NCBI GenBank assembly: GCA_903875575.1
Contig: CAIQWJ010000078.1
Span: forward strand, 54,329-118,328
Direction of reading: 5' to 3'
Length of the DNA stretch: 64,000 nucleotides
Source of the DNA: an uncultured Acidobacteriia bacterium
GTDB taxonomy: Bacteria; Acidobacteriota; Terriglobia; Bryobacterales; Bryobacteraceae
This document shows positions 8,527 to 17,911 of this stretch, piece by piece; the first letter of the stretch is position 1; every line of letters begins with the position of its first letter. The notes under the pieces were generated by a model that made no database searches, was not told the origin of the DNA, and saw only the letters and a list, made by a program, of their open reading frames with translations. The translations under genes were made by a program, and so were the position numbers.

Positions 8527-9345
8527 CTACTTCAGGTGGCGGCGCAGAGTATAGGCGTCCGGACGTGCGCTGTCATGTTCGAATTTCTTCCAGTCGTCCT
8601 GCACGTAAATCAGCTTCCCTGTGAGGTGATTGGAGACCTCCGAGGACAGAAAGAGGGCCAGTTTGATCTGCCTGTCCGACAGTGTGCCACCGGTCGACTG
8701 GACGTGTTCGGCGGCTTCGAGCTCTTCGACACCTGCGCGTTCGCCGGCATGAAGGATCTCGTCCGTCATGCTGGTGTAGGTTTCGCCCGGGAACATGCAG
8801 TTGATTTGTACGTTATCGTCACGAACTTCGTCGGCAACACACTCCACGAATCGAACAAGGGCTGACTTACTCGCAGCATAGGCTGCGAACCGGGGCCGGG
8901 GCGAGGCCGCGCCCTGTCCCACCACAACGATGATCTTTCCCGAACGGCGCGCCACCATTTTCGGAAGCACGGCGCGGCAGGAATTCATCACACCGATAAC
9001 GTTGGTTTCGAATACCTCGGCCCACGCGGCTGGACGATTCTCTACAAACTGGCCGATCGGCCCCTGAATGCCTGCGTTCGCAATCAGAGTGTGGACCGGG
9101 CCCCAATGACCTGTCATTTTTTCGATGGCGGCCGATATCTGATCGTAATTGCGGACGTCCGCACGCAGACGGAGCGCTGTTCCGCCGCTGTCTTCGATTT
9201 CAAGCTTGGTGACATCAAGTTCGCCCTGACTCCGGCCTAACAGGCCTACTCTGGCTTTGGCATGCGAGAAGCCAATGGCTAAGCGCTTGCCGATGCCGCG
9301 TCCGGCGCCCGTGATCAGAACGTTTACATCCTGGGAAGAGGGCAA
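8527..9345 (-). CDS. Short-chain dehydrogenase/reductase, apparently lacking catalytic Ser
   Basis: A 272-residue Rossmann protein with the cofactor motif TGAGRGIG, the conserved NAG strand end (IANAGIQGP) and the catalytic YAASK. The residue 13 positions before that Tyr, normally the catalytic Ser, is Gly (IIVVVGQG). A Ser lies only eight residues before the Tyr, so catalysis may be altered or lost. The start is TTG at 9345; an in-frame stop lies two codons upstream and no ATG fits before the glycine motif. Substrate unknown. It is located between the nuclease and the chemotaxis operon, same strand as both. Confidence 0.8.
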   Translation of the reverse strand: MPSSQDVNVLITGAGRGIGKRLAIGFSHAKARVGLLGRSQGELDVTKLEIEDSGGTALRLRADVRNYDQISAAIEKMTGHWGPVHTLIANAGIQGPIGQFVENRPAAWAEVFETNVIGVMNSCRAVLPKMVARRSGKIIVVVGQGAASPRPRFAAYAASKSALVRFVECVADEVRDDNVQINCMFPGETYTSMTDEILHAGERAGVEELEAAEHVQSTGGTLSDRQIKLALFLSSEVSNHLTGKLIYVQDDWKKFEHDSARPDAYTLRRHLK

Positions 9346-9380
9346 ACCGCTATTCTATCGCCTGGCACGCGGGCGCGGGA

Positions 9381-9944
9381 TCAATTCGTACTTCCGGTAA
9401 ATGAAACGAGGCCCGTCGGCAACATGACGGCGACGGAAAAGAATCCCGCGAGGCAGTGGAACACGAGCCACTGCCGGACGGCAAATCCGGGAAACCTGGA
9501 TTTGTAGTCGTCATCCACAACCTGTGGCACCGAAAGATGGAGCCCTTTGTTCAGCGCGCACTTGAGGTTCCCCCCAATCATGTTCGCGAGTTCTCCAAGC
9601 ACGTCGGGTATGACGGCATCGACGGTGGAATCCTGAGCACAATCCATTGCGGAAGCGGTGACGGGGTCGTCCTTCGAGGGGCTACCCATTCCCAGGTATT
9701 GTTCGGCGAAGCATCTCGCCTGAGGATGATCGCACTGGAACAACACGACGGCCTCCCATTCTCCTGTCAAACGAACGGCAGACGTCAGACACCTTTCAAA
9801 CACCGGTTCCGGGAGCGGGTCGTGATCCTCCCGTTGCAGTGTTTCGCAGTGCAGGACTTCCAGTCCGAGCATCGTATTGAAAACAGAAGTGACGATCTGC
9901 GCCAGTTCGGAGGGTATAACTTCGGAGGTTATTTCGGTCAGCAT
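9381..9944 (-). CDS. cheX: CheX-like chemotaxis phosphatase
   Basis: A 187-residue protein of the CheC/CheX fold. The phosphatase signature D-x3-E-x2-N is seen in DVLGELANMIGGNLK, followed by Pro in LSVPQV. These enzymes dephosphorylate CheY-P. The start at 9944 (MLTEIT) is preferred over 9959 because AAAGGA precedes it at good spacing. The upstream ATG overlaps the cheR stop as ATGA, so translation may be coupled. It is the last gene of the chemotaxis operon; a second CheX lies at 18628. Confidence 0.82.
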   Translation of the reverse strand: MLTEITSEVIPSELAQIVTSVFNTMLGLEVLHCETLQREDHDPLPEPVFERCLTSAVRLTGEWEAVVLFQCDHPQARCFAEQYLGMGSPSKDDPVTASAMDCAQDSTVDAVIPDVLGELANMIGGNLKCALNKGLHLSVPQVVDDDYKSRFPGFAVRQWLVFHCLAGFFSVAVMLPTGLVSFTGSTN

Positions 9945-9955
9945 GGGATATCCTT

Positions 9956-10789
9956 TCATTTCGCCACGAACACAATCGCGTTTCCTATTGATTGTTTTTC
10001 GAAGAACTTCTCATACCCAAATGCCGTCTCGGCACCACCCAGCATCAGCCAGCCCCCGCGGAAGAGGGTACCGTGGATCTGCTCGAGAATGTTCTGCTTG
10101 GTGGCGGCATCGAAATAAATCAGCACATTGCGGCAGAAGACCATATCGAAAGGGCCCAACGCACGCAGGCTTTTCCGGAGATCTATCGTCTCGAAACGCA
10201 CCATCCGCCGAACCGCCTCGCTCAACTGCCAGTTCACACCTGCCCGCTTGAAATGCTTCAGCAGAAGGGTGGATGGGAGGCCCCGGTTGACCTCAATCTG
10301 CTGGTATGTCCCGGACTGTGCGCGTTCGACCATCTGAGACGAATAGTCGGTACCGAGGATTTGCAGATTCCAGTCGCTCAGCCCCTGCTCCATCAGCAGC
10401 ATGGCCAGACTGTATGCTTCCTGCCCCGTGGACGAAGCCGCCGACCAGAACTTCAGCTTGCGTGTATCCGCGCGTTCCTGTTTCAGCCGCGGCAGCAGTT
10501 CGTTGCGTATGGCGTCGTAGTGTGCCGGGTCACGAAAAAAGTAGGTCTCGTTGGTCGTCATCGCCTCAACGACGCGGCGGCTCAGATCCTTCTCTTTCGT
10601 GGCCCTGAGCAGCGCGCATAAGTCGTTGACCGATCCGAGGCCTAAATCTGTCGCGATCGGGGATAGCCGGCTTTCAAACAGGTAATGCTTGTCGCCCTCG
10701 ATTACGATGCCAACCTCGGAGCGGACGTAGTCCTGCAGGAATCGGTAATTGTCGGAGAAGATATCTGTACTGAGTGTCTGCGTCGCCAT
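9956..10789 (-). CDS. cheR: CheR-type methyltransferase
   Basis: A 277-residue protein with the small helical CheR N domain (residues about 10-80, YRFLQDYVRSEVGI) and a SAM-binding domain. The SAM loop reads FWSAASSTGQEAYSLAM, slightly different from the usual SAGCSTGEEPYS, and the later motif FCRNVLIYFDAATKQ is intact. It methylates receptor glutamates during adaptation; the likely substrate is the soluble globin-coupled receptor of the same operon. There is no C-terminal TPR or pentapeptide-binding extension. It lies 33 bp downstream of cheB. Confidence 0.92.
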   Translation of the reverse strand: MATQTLSTDIFSDNYRFLQDYVRSEVGIVIEGDKHYLFESRLSPIATDLGLGSVNDLCALLRATKEKDLSRRVVEAMTTNETYFFRDPAHYDAIRNELLPRLKQERADTRKLKFWSAASSTGQEAYSLAMLLMEQGLSDWNLQILGTDYSSQMVERAQSGTYQQIEVNRGLPSTLLLKHFKRAGVNWQLSEAVRRMVRFETIDLRKSLRALGPFDMVFCRNVLIYFDAATKQNILEQIHGTLFRGGWLMLGGAETAFGYEKFFEKQSIGNAIVFVAK

Positions 10790-10822
10790 CGGTTTCCGGC
10801 CTTCCGTACTTTGGTCTGGTTA

Positions 10823-11935
10823 CTACCGGCCAGCCAGCCGTACAATCTCTCGTGCAATCTGGTCGAGCGGCAGTACTTTATCTGCCAGGCCGGCGGCCAC
10901 AACAGCGCCCGGCATACCCCATACAACGCTCGATGCTTCGTCCTGTGCAATCACGCTTGCCCCCTGAGCCTTGAGGATCTCCGTCCCGCGCAGCCCGTCC
11001 TGGCCCATTCCGGTCAACATGACCGCAATGGCCGCGCCTCCGTAGACTTCACCTACAGAGCTGAAGAGCGCATCAACAGCCGGACGACAGGAGTTTTGCG
11101 GTGCCGATTGGTCCAGAAATGTGCGAACTCCCCGGACGCCGGAGGTTATTTTCATGTGGTAGTCCCCTGGCGCAATCAGGACCTTTCCGGGTTCCACAAC
11201 GGAGTCGCTTCCCGCCTCCTCTACAGCGAGTTTGCAGGTGGAATGCAGCCGCTCGGCCAGCAAGCGCGTAAACATTGGGGGCATATGCTGCACCAGAAGC
11301 ACCGGCAATGGAAAGTTAGCGGGTAATTCCGGCAGGAGCGCTCCCAGCGCGGTAGGACCGCCTGTGGAAACACCAATCACCAGGATCTTTGGCGCGGGCT
11401 TTCCACTCGCCGGGACCGCAATGCTTTGTGGACCAGGCGAGGCCGGGACCACACCGATGGCCGCGCTCGGAACAGGGGCAGGAGCCTTTCCGGGCTGCAT
11501 GAAGAACTGCTTGATCTTCGGTATGAGTTCCTGCCGAAGCCTGGCCATCGACTGGTCGAGAGACCCTTCGTTGGACGCCTTGGCAACATAGTCGTCCGCT
11601 CCCAGAGTGAGAGCTTCCAGCGTCACAGCCGCCCCGCGTTCCGTGAGCGTGCTGAACATGATGACGCGAAGGTGCGGGAAATCCGTGCGGAGCCTGCGCA
11701 GAGTCGCCAGACCATCCATCTCCGGCATCTCGATGTCCAGAGTCAGGACGTCCGGCGTCAACTGGACGATCCGCTGTAGCGCAATCGAGCCATTGGACGC
11801 AGTCCCGACGACTTCGAGTGCCGGATCCTGTTCAAGGGCATGCGTAACCAGCCGCCGGATGACGACCGAGTCATCCACCACCAGAACGCGGATACGTTCA
11901 CCGGGCTGGAGAAGGCGTTTCTTTGTTAAGACCAT
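10823..11935 (-). CDS. cheB: CheB receptor methylesterase/response regulator
   Basis: A 370-residue protein with an N-terminal receiver (acidic pair DDS, phospho-acceptor Asp near 67 in TLDIEMPEMDG) and a proline/alanine-rich linker. The C-terminal methylesterase has its triad in GVSTGGPTALG (Ser), LLVQHMPPMFT (His) and MLTGMGQDG (Asp). It removes methyl groups from receptor glutamates when phosphorylated by CheA. ATG 11935 is chosen because it clears the upstream cheY stop by 13 bp; the frame extends 11 codons upstream into cheY. Confidence 0.93.
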   Translation of the reverse strand: MVLTKKRLLQPGERIRVLVVDDSVVIRRLVTHALEQDPALEVVGTASNGSIALQRIVQLTPDVLTLDIEMPEMDGLATLRRLRTDFPHLRVIMFSTLTERGAAVTLEALTLGADDYVAKASNEGSLDQSMARLRQELIPKIKQFFMQPGKAPAPVPSAAIGVVPASPGPQSIAVPASGKPAPKILVIGVSTGGPTALGALLPELPANFPLPVLLVQHMPPMFTRLLAERLHSTCKLAVEEAGSDSVVEPGKVLIAPGDYHMKITSGVRGVRTFLDQSAPQNSCRPAVDALFSSVGEVYGGAAIAVMLTGMGQDGLRGTEILKAQGASVIAQDEASSVVWGMPGAVVAAGLADKVLPLDQIAREIVRLAGR

Positions 11936-11948
11936 TATTTTGCCCGTT

Positions 11949-12323
11949 TCACAACTGAACCCCGGCAAGCTGCAGTTTCTCCACGAGAATGTCCTGAGTA
12001 AACGGCTTCATGACATACTCGTTGGCGCCAGCTTCCAGCGCGGCAGCCATTTGTTCCATCTCGGTCTCCGTCGTCACCATCACGACAACTGTTGAATCCA
12101 GCTCCCGCTTCTGACGGAGTTGTTTGACGAGCTCGAGACCGTTCATCTCGGGCATGTTCCAGTCCGCCAGCACCAGGGAGACGGCGGACGGCTGCGCTTC
12201 TAACATCTCGAGAGCCTCCCGCCCGTTGGCTGCCTGGCTCACTTCAAACCCGAGCTTTTTCAGGATTCCGGAAAGAATCATGCGGACTGCCCGGGAGTCG
12301 TCAACTACCAATGCTTTGGCCAT
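11949..12323 (-). CDS. cheY: CheY-like single-domain response regulator
   Basis: A 124-residue stand-alone receiver. The acidic pair is in VVDDSR, the acceptor Asp54 in LVLADWNMPEMNG, the Thr switch in VVMVTTE and the conserved Lys in YVMKPFT. ATG 12323 is chosen over 12326 and the upstream frame because GAGG lies five bases before it. It is the probable diffusible output of the CheA in this operon. It differs from the second CheY at 18226, so the two may serve as output and phosphate sink or as two outputs. Confidence 0.92.
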   Translation of the reverse strand: MAKALVVDDSRAVRMILSGILKKLGFEVSQAANGREALEMLEAQPSAVSLVLADWNMPEMNGLELVKQLRQKRELDSTVVVMVTTETEMEQMAAALEAGANEYVMKPFTQDILVEKLQLAGVQL

Positions 12324-12411
12324 CATTACCTCTTGCGATGAATCGTCAGTGTTGCTTTCGAGGTGCGCTGCGCGACGCCCTGCCATGTCGCGCAGCACCT
12401 GTCAGCTTTGG

Positions 12412-14424
12412 TCAGAACGTGAACCGGGATACGACGGACTGAAGTCTGGACGCCATCCTGCTCAATTCCTGAGAAGCCTTCTGTGTGTCGGTCGCTCCCT
12501 GCGTGGTTTCCCTCGCCGCGCTGGCGACTCCGCCAATATTCTTGGCAATATCGCCGACGCCTTTGGCCGCTTCCGTGACGCTACGCCCAATCTCGCTCGT
12601 CGTCACCGTCTGCTCCTCGACAGCGGAAGCGATGCTGTTCGAGATATCGTTGATCTGACTGATGATCGTGCCGATCTCCTCGATCGCCTTGACAGCGCCC
12701 TTAGTGTCGCCCTGAATGGCCTCGATCTTTCGTCCGATATCCTCGGTCGCCTTTGCCGTCTGTTTCGCCAGTTCCTTGACCTCGTTGGCGACAACGGCGA
12801 ACCCCTTCCCTGCCTCGCCGGCACGGGCCGCTTCGATCGTCGCGTTCAGAGCCAGAAGATTGGTTTGCTGGGCGATCGACGTAATCACTTTGATGACGTT
12901 GCCGATCTCCTGGCTGGACTCTCCCAGTTTCTTGACCGTTTCGTTGGTTGTCTGAGCCACGCTGACCGCGTTTTTCGCGACACGCGCGGATTCATTGACG
13001 TTCTTCGAGATCTCACGAATCGACGCCTGCATCTCCTCAGAGGCGGAGGCCACCGATGCGACATTTCTCGACACCTGTTCGCTCGCCGCCGACACGACAT
13101 TCGCCTGCGTGGCTGTCTCTTCAGCGTTGCCCGCCATCTGCTGGCTCACTGCCGTCAGTTCTTCCGACGAGGACGCCAGGGCCGTGGCGTTCTGGGAAGT
13201 GATCCGCAGCGGCTCCACGACCGTCTCCAGTGTGGCATTGATACCTTCGACGATCTTGCGGAAATCGCCCGCGTGAGCTGACGCGTCCGCCCGTGTGGCC
13301 AGTTTGCCGTCCAATGCCGCCTTAACCAGCATTTCGGTGTCCGCCATAAGGGCTTTCAGATTGCTTCGAACCTGTTCGATGGTCTCATTGATAAAGGCCT
13401 TCTTGCCCGGAAACTTCTCCAGCGGAGCCTCGAAGTTGCCTCTTCCGAACTCCGCTACGCACGCCATCGCCTTCTTCTTGACAGCGATGTGGCCGAATAC
13501 CATGTCGTTCACGCCCTGCGCCATGCCGGCAAAGGCTCCGAGAAACTTCTCGGCAGGTATACTGACGTCGATTTCGCCTTTTTCGTGCTCCGACGCCATG
13601 CTGCGCATCGAAGCGGCAAATGCGTCGAGTTGCGTATTCAGAGCGCGCTTGATTTTCCCAACCTGCTCCGCCCGATCCCCGGTGGAACAGACGTCATCGA
13701 GGCGGATACCGCCGGCCGATAACATGCCTTCGAGAGTATTGAGCATGAATGCGTCACCGATGGCTTGTAAATCCAGGTTAAAAACCCGGCTTGCCGCGGA
13801 CTCGATCTGCCGGGCTTTGGTTTCATCTTCGACATCGCGGCGCACATACTCGCCAAGTATTCGCTGAAACTCCGGATAAGATCCGACGTACCACTTGAAC
13901 GGAAGATCGATCCGATCATGGACAGCACCCACTTGCAACCGCTTCTCGAAGTAGCGAAGATCCCAGTTCACCGATGCCCCGGCGAAAACCTCCGTAATAT
14001 AGCCGGTTTGAGCGGATTCGAGATGCTGACGCAGCGCCGAGAGAGGCATACCGCGTTGGGCCGCGATACCTTCAAAGTAAAGCCGTGTGGCCGGAAACTG
14101 GAACTGCCAGTCATAGAACTCGCGTGCAATGTCCGGAGCAACATCTCGCGCCCAGCTCGCCATCTCACCGAGAACCGCCCTGTCTTCCTCGCCCAACCGG
14201 ACGAATTGCCGACGCGCGGCCAGACTGTTCTCATCCATGCCGAAACGCGTCGCCAGCGAATCGGGGCCAATCTGGGGCCAATTCACCTGGACATTGCCCG
14301 GGCGGGACTGCCGGACTTCCCTTGTCTCCTCCGGCCAATCGGCCACCGCCGCACCGCCGGCCTGCGGAAACCGGCCGGGACCCGGCGTGCTGTTCGTCTT
14401 TCTGTTACTGGGCTTACTGATCAT
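12412..14424 (-). CDS. Globin-coupled methyl-accepting chemotaxis receptor (soluble, HemAT-like)
   Basis: A 670-residue receptor without a membrane segment. Residues of about 65-225 are a protoglobin-type sensor globin. The proximal-haem segment [19 protein letters not shown] contains His169 and closely matches the HxRIxLxPxWY signature of globin-coupled sensors. A HAMP-like/helical linker follows (about 225-390). The signalling hairpin ends with the conserved tip [20 protein letters not shown]. It probably senses O2 or another haem ligand in the cytoplasm and feeds CheW/CheA of the same operon. GGAG eight bases before ATG 14424 supports the start. It overlaps the end of the CxxCH mini-gene by 11 bases. 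Confidence 0.9.
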   Translation of the reverse strand: MISKPSNRKTNSTPGPGRFPQAGGAAVADWPEETREVRQSRPGNVQVNWPQIGPDSLATRFGMDENSLAARRQFVRLGEEDRAVLGEMASWARDVAPDIAREFYDWQFQFPATRLYFEGIAAQRGMPLSALRQHLESAQTGYITEVFAGASVNWDLRYFEKRLQVGAVHDRIDLPFKWYVGSYPEFQRILGEYVRRDVEDETKARQIESAASRVFNLDLQAIGDAFMLNTLEGMLSAGGIRLDDVCSTGDRAEQVGKIKRALNTQLDAFAASMRSMASEHEKGEIDVSIPAEKFLGAFAGMAQGVNDMVFGHIAVKKKAMACVAEFGRGNFEAPLEKFPGKKAFINETIEQVRSNLKALMADTEMLVKAALDGKLATRADASAHAGDFRKIVEGINATLETVVEPLRITSQNATALASSSEELTAVSQQMAGNAEETATQANVVSAASEQVSRNVASVASASEEMQASIREISKNVNESARVAKNAVSVAQTTNETVKKLGESSQEIGNVIKVITSIAQQTNLLALNATIEAARAGEAGKGFAVVANEVKELAKQTAKATEDIGRKIEAIQGDTKGAVKAIEEIGTIISQINDISNSIASAVEEQTVTTSEIGRSVTEAAKGVGDIAKNIGGVASAARETTQGATDTQKASQELSRMASRLQSVVSRFTF

Positions 14425-14659
14425 ATTCCGTTCTCCCTGTGTTCGTGTACGTTTGGTTCTTGACTTGCCGCGTTCCTGTCATGTAATCCACGCTGTTCCT
14501 GGTCTGATGACAGGAGATACAGACCGGCCCACTGACATTGCCTGAAAAGACCGGTGCCGGCCTGAATGCCAGCCCCCCGGCGAAAAGCACCAATAACGAG
14601 AGTGCCGTAAGCGCCGCCTGAAGCGTAGCCGCCGACATCTGCCTCGGCTCCTTCTTCAC
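14414..14659 (-). CDS. Membrane-anchored mini-protein with one c-type haem motif (CISCH)
   Basis: An 81-residue frame between cheW and the globin receptor. A basic N terminus is followed by one hydrophobic segment ([20 protein letters not shown]). A short tail of about 45 residues then contains [12 protein letters not shown], a perfect CxxCH c-haem attachment motif, and ends Thr/Asn/Tyr rich. If the tail is periplasmic it could carry a single c haem. The start is either GTG 14659, overlapping the cheW stop as GTGA, or ATG 14638, with GGAG nine bases upstream. The end overlaps the receptor gene. I do not recognise a family; that it is a real gene is inferred from tight coupling and the motif. 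Confidence 0.6.
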   Translation of the reverse strand: MKKEPRQMSAATLQAALTALSLLVLFAGGLAFRPAPVFSGNVSGPVCISCHQTRNSVDYMTGTRQVKNQTYTNTGRTEYDQ

Positions 14660-15192
14660 TGGCGACCGATCCCTGAATTTGCACTGAGCGGAACTCCGCC
14701 GCCGAGGTCGACTGTCCTGTCTGTGTCGAGAATCAGCAGGAGACGATCCGGCAGCTTATACACTCCCCGAATGATCTCCCGCGCCGCGGGATCGAGACTC
14801 TCCGGCGGACGCTCCCAGGTAGCTGCATCCACATCCAGAACGTCGCCAATCTCATCGACGAGCAGGCTGACTGCGCCATCTTCGGTACGGACGACCATGT
14901 TCATGGGCGTCTGCATTCCGTCGCGGGGTGGCAGACCAAGCCTGCGCCTCATGTCGATGGCTGTGACAATCTGTCCGCGCAGATTAATGAGACCTTCGAT
15001 GACTCTCGGCGCGCGTGGCACACTGGTCATCTGCTGCGGCCTCAATACTTCCTGCACGCACAATACGTCCACCCCAAAGAACAAATCCGCCACGAAAAAC
15101 GTAGAGAACTGGCCGCTGCTCTGCATCATCGTACCGGGACCAGGGCGTGCCTGGGCGGACTCGGATGCTGTTGGAGAACTTTCCATATTCAT
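14656..15192 (-). CDS. cheW: CheW coupling protein
   Basis: A 178-residue CheW with an SH3-like double barrel. Conserved text includes FGVDVLCVQEVLRPQQ, VPRAPRVIEGLINLRGQI and TAIDMRRRLGLP. The first 20 residues are a low-complexity Ser/Ala/Pro tail. It bridges CheA to the receptor. ATG 15192 lies 4 bp after the cheA stop and has AAAGGA ten to eleven bases upstream, located inside the cheA 3' end. An earlier in-frame start at 15216 would overlap cheA by 20 bases. Confidence 0.92.
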   Translation of the reverse strand: MNMESSPTASESAQARPGPGTMMQSSGQFSTFFVADLFFGVDVLCVQEVLRPQQMTSVPRAPRVIEGLINLRGQIVTAIDMRRRLGLPPRDGMQTPMNMVVRTEDGAVSLLVDEIGDVLDVDAATWERPPESLDPAAREIIRGVYKLPDRLLLILDTDRTVDLGGGVPLSANSGIGRQ

Positions 15193-15196
15193 CTGC

Positions 15197-17911
15197 TTAT
15201 GATTCCTTTCCCGCAAACGCTGCCGCGCGTTCTGCCGGTGCGAGGGCGGCGCTCAGTCTCGCCAGCGATTCCAGCATCGCTTCCCGATCGAACTTCGTCT
15301 GGCAGTCGTGGAATCCAGCGGAGCGGATCGCTTCGCTTTGAGTCTGAGCTGAAGATTCTGCCAGCGCCAGCAGCGGGATGCCGGACCATTCCGGGCGAAG
15401 CCGCATGGCGGCCAGCAGCGCGGACGAACCATCGGTTGGCAGGTCGAGTGCAGCGATCACCAGATCCACAGGCTGTTGCTCCAATTGCCGGATGGCGTCG
15501 TCCAGGTTTCCCGCTTCGAGCACCCGATAGCCCGCCATATCCAGGCCACTTCTTATTAAGCCTCTGGAGAACGAGGAAGGCTCGGCCAGCAGAACCCTCC
15601 GGCCACTGGAGGGCCCGCCTGTCCCCTGCGACCAGTTATCTCCGGCGGAATTGATCACACAGTTCAAATCCAGGAAATCGGTAATGCGCTTCCCAACGAC
15701 CGCTGAACCGAGCAAGCCCGCGCGGTTCGACCGCTGGCGCACCGTGACCACCTCTTCGGCTACGTCCAGAATCTGATCCACCACCACACCCACGCTGCGG
15801 TCTCCATCGTTGAACACCACTACCTGAACGGGGTCGGGTTCCTGCTCCAGCGCCGGAATGCCCGGTTCGAGAACCTCGCGCAGACAAATCAGCGGCAGAA
15901 TCCGGTTCCTGTACTGGACGACCTGTCCCCCACCTGCCCGTTCAATCGCAGATTGCGGGAACTCTTCAAGACGAGCGACCAGAGAGAGTGGCACCGCAAG
16001 CCGGTCAAAGGAACCCGCCCGGAACAGGAGAATGCGCTGTTGCTCCAGCTCTTTCTGCGCCTTCTGGTCGCTCACAGCTCTCGATTGCTCGCGGGACTCC
16101 GTCATCACACCGGAGCGCTGTCCAATACCCAGCACGTCGAGGATCAACGCCACCCGGCCATCGCCCATAATGGTCGCTCCGGCATACTCCGCAATTCCCT
16201 TCAATTGTTTCCCAAGCGGCTTCACGACGATTTCCTGCGTGTCGTTGATTCCGTCGACCACCAGCCCAAACTGCCTGTCCTCCGCCTGAAGGACCACCAT
16301 GTTGACGGCGTCGGCCGACTCGCTGGATTTGAGTCCCAGAACATTGTTGAGGTAAGCGATCGGCAGAAGGCTGCCGCGCCGGCGATAGACCGGTGTCCCG
16401 TGGACGTGTTCAATGTGCTTATCCGAAGAATCTCCGTCCAGACGGATGAGTTCCAGAAGACTGACCTGGGGAATGACGAAACGCTCACCGCCACTGGTAA
16501 TCACAAGGCCGGGAATGATCGCCAGAGTCAGTGGGATCTTGATCTTGACCGTGGTGCCCTCGCCCGCGCGGCTGGCAATATCCACCACACCGCCGATCTT
16601 CTCAATGTGGGACTTCACCACGTCCATCCCGACGCCTCGGCCGGACATGTTCGTCACGGTCTCCGCCGTTGAAAAGCCTGGCTGGAAGATGAGATAGAGT
16701 GCTTCGCGATCGCTGAGTTTTGCCGCCTGCTCCGGCCGCAGGAGCCCGCGTTCAACCGCCTTCTGACGAACCCGTGCGACGTTGATCCCGCCGCCGTCAT
16801 CTCCAATCTCGATATTGACCTGTCCGCCTTCGTGGTAGGCCCGCAGCGTCAGCCTTCCCTGCGGCGCCTTGCCCGCCCGAACGCGGACATCCGGCGACTC
16901 AATCCCGTGGTCGCAGCTGTTGCGCACCAGATGGACCAGCGGGTCCTTAATCGCCTCAATAATCGTCCGGTCGAGTTCCGTCTCGGCTCCGTCCATGTCC
17001 AGACGGACCTGCTTCCCCAACGCCAGTGCAATATCGCGGACAACGCGGGGCAGCTTGTTCCACACCATGCCAATGGGCTGCATCCGCGTCTTCATGACGC
17101 CTTCCTGGAGTTCTGAGGTGATCAGATTCAGACGCTGAGAAGTCGCATTGAGCGCCGGATCTTCCCTTTCGGTATTGAATTGGAGAATCTGGTTACGCGT
17201 GAGGACGAGTTCACCCACCAGGTCCATCAGCTTGTCGAGTAACCCAACTCCGACACGGATATTGGCATCCGCCACGGCCGATGACCGCGAGCCTTCCTCT
17301 TCGGGCCGGGACGCGTCCGCTCTGGCAACCAGCGGCCCTGACGCTGCCGGAGTAGTCGAAGCTGCTGCGTGAGGCTTCGCCGATTCCGCCGGGTGCGCAA
17401 CACCCGAAGTGGATGAAACAACCACAGGAGCGGCGGAATCGGGCTCACTTCGCCTGGCGCCTTCCTGCGAGTGTACAGCCTCCGGGCGTTCATGCCCGGC
17501 GGATGCCTCCGCAGCAGCTGCCACCGGAGACAGACAAGCTGCCGCACGCAGACGCTCCGTCAATGTATCGAAGGTTTCTTGACCCTCCTCGCCCCCGGCT
17601 TCAATCGCAGCCAGAACGGTCCGGGTGGCATCGACGGTTTCCAGTATCAGCGAGATCAGCGCCGGGTCCAGTTCCCGCTGCCCATCCCTGAGTTGGCTCA
17701 GGAGCGTTTCCGCGTGATGGGTAATCCGCTCCAGTGTGGAAAATGCCAGGAACCCGCAAGTACCTTTAATAGTGTGAATGGTGCGAAAGATGCTGTCGAG
17801 CAGCGCGGCATCCTTGGGGTGCTTCTCAAGCCGGACAAGCTCCTGGTCGAGGCGTGAGAGGTTTTCATAACTCTCGACTAGGAACTCACGAATCACTTCC
17901 TGATCCTGCAT
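15197..17911 (-). CDS. cheA: CheA histidine kinase with two CheW domains and a degenerate C-terminal receiver
   Basis: A 904-residue CheA/FrzE-like kinase. An HPt domain with phospho-His46 (FRTIHTIKGTCGFL) comes first, then an Ala/Ser/Pro-rich linker of about 100 residues. The dimerisation helices include LLDKLMDLVGELVLTRNQIL. The ATPase has its N box in HLVRNSCDHGIE, DDGGGI and GRGVGMDVVKSH. Two successive CheW-like domains follow (about 470-610 and 640-770), then a receiver (about 785-895). The receiver keeps Lys (CQTKF) but reads VLLAEPS at the acidic patch and AALDLP at the acceptor strand, where alignment on the Pro puts Ala at the Asp site. ATG 17911 with GGAG nine bases upstream is preferred to GTG 17926. 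Confidence 0.93.
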   Translation of the reverse strand: MQDQEVIREFLVESYENLSRLDQELVRLEKHPKDAALLDSIFRTIHTIKGTCGFLAFSTLERITHHAETLLSQLRDGQRELDPALISLILETVDATRTVLAAIEAGGEEGQETFDTLTERLRAAACLSPVAAAAEASAGHERPEAVHSQEGARRSEPDSAAPVVVSSTSGVAHPAESAKPHAAASTTPAASGPLVARADASRPEEEGSRSSAVADANIRVGVGLLDKLMDLVGELVLTRNQILQFNTEREDPALNATSQRLNLITSELQEGVMKTRMQPIGMVWNKLPRVVRDIALALGKQVRLDMDGAETELDRTIIEAIKDPLVHLVRNSCDHGIESPDVRVRAGKAPQGRLTLRAYHEGGQVNIEIGDDGGGINVARVRQKAVERGLLRPEQAAKLSDREALYLIFQPGFSTAETVTNMSGRGVGMDVVKSHIEKIGGVVDIASRAGEGTTVKIKIPLTLAIIPGLVITSGGERFVIPQVSLLELIRLDGDSSDKHIEHVHGTPVYRRRGSLLPIAYLNNVLGLKSSESADAVNMVVLQAEDRQFGLVVDGINDTQEIVVKPLGKQLKGIAEYAGATIMGDGRVALILDVLGIGQRSGVMTESREQSRAVSDQKAQKELEQQRILLFRAGSFDRLAVPLSLVARLEEFPQSAIERAGGGQVVQYRNRILPLICLREVLEPGIPALEQEPDPVQVVVFNDGDRSVGVVVDQILDVAEEVVTVRQRSNRAGLLGSAVVGKRITDFLDLNCVINSAGDNWSQGTGGPSSGRRVLLAEPSSFSRGLIRSGLDMAGYRVLEAGNLDDAIRQLEQQPVDLVIAALDLPTDGSSALLAAMRLRPEWSGIPLLALAESSAQTQSEAIRSAGFHDCQTKFDREAMLESLARLSAALAPAERAAAFAGKES

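Noticed and set aside
12716..13867. Open frames on the plus strand within the receptor gene
   Set aside because: They are antisense to the MCP signalling domain, with Ser/Ala/Val-rich composition only.
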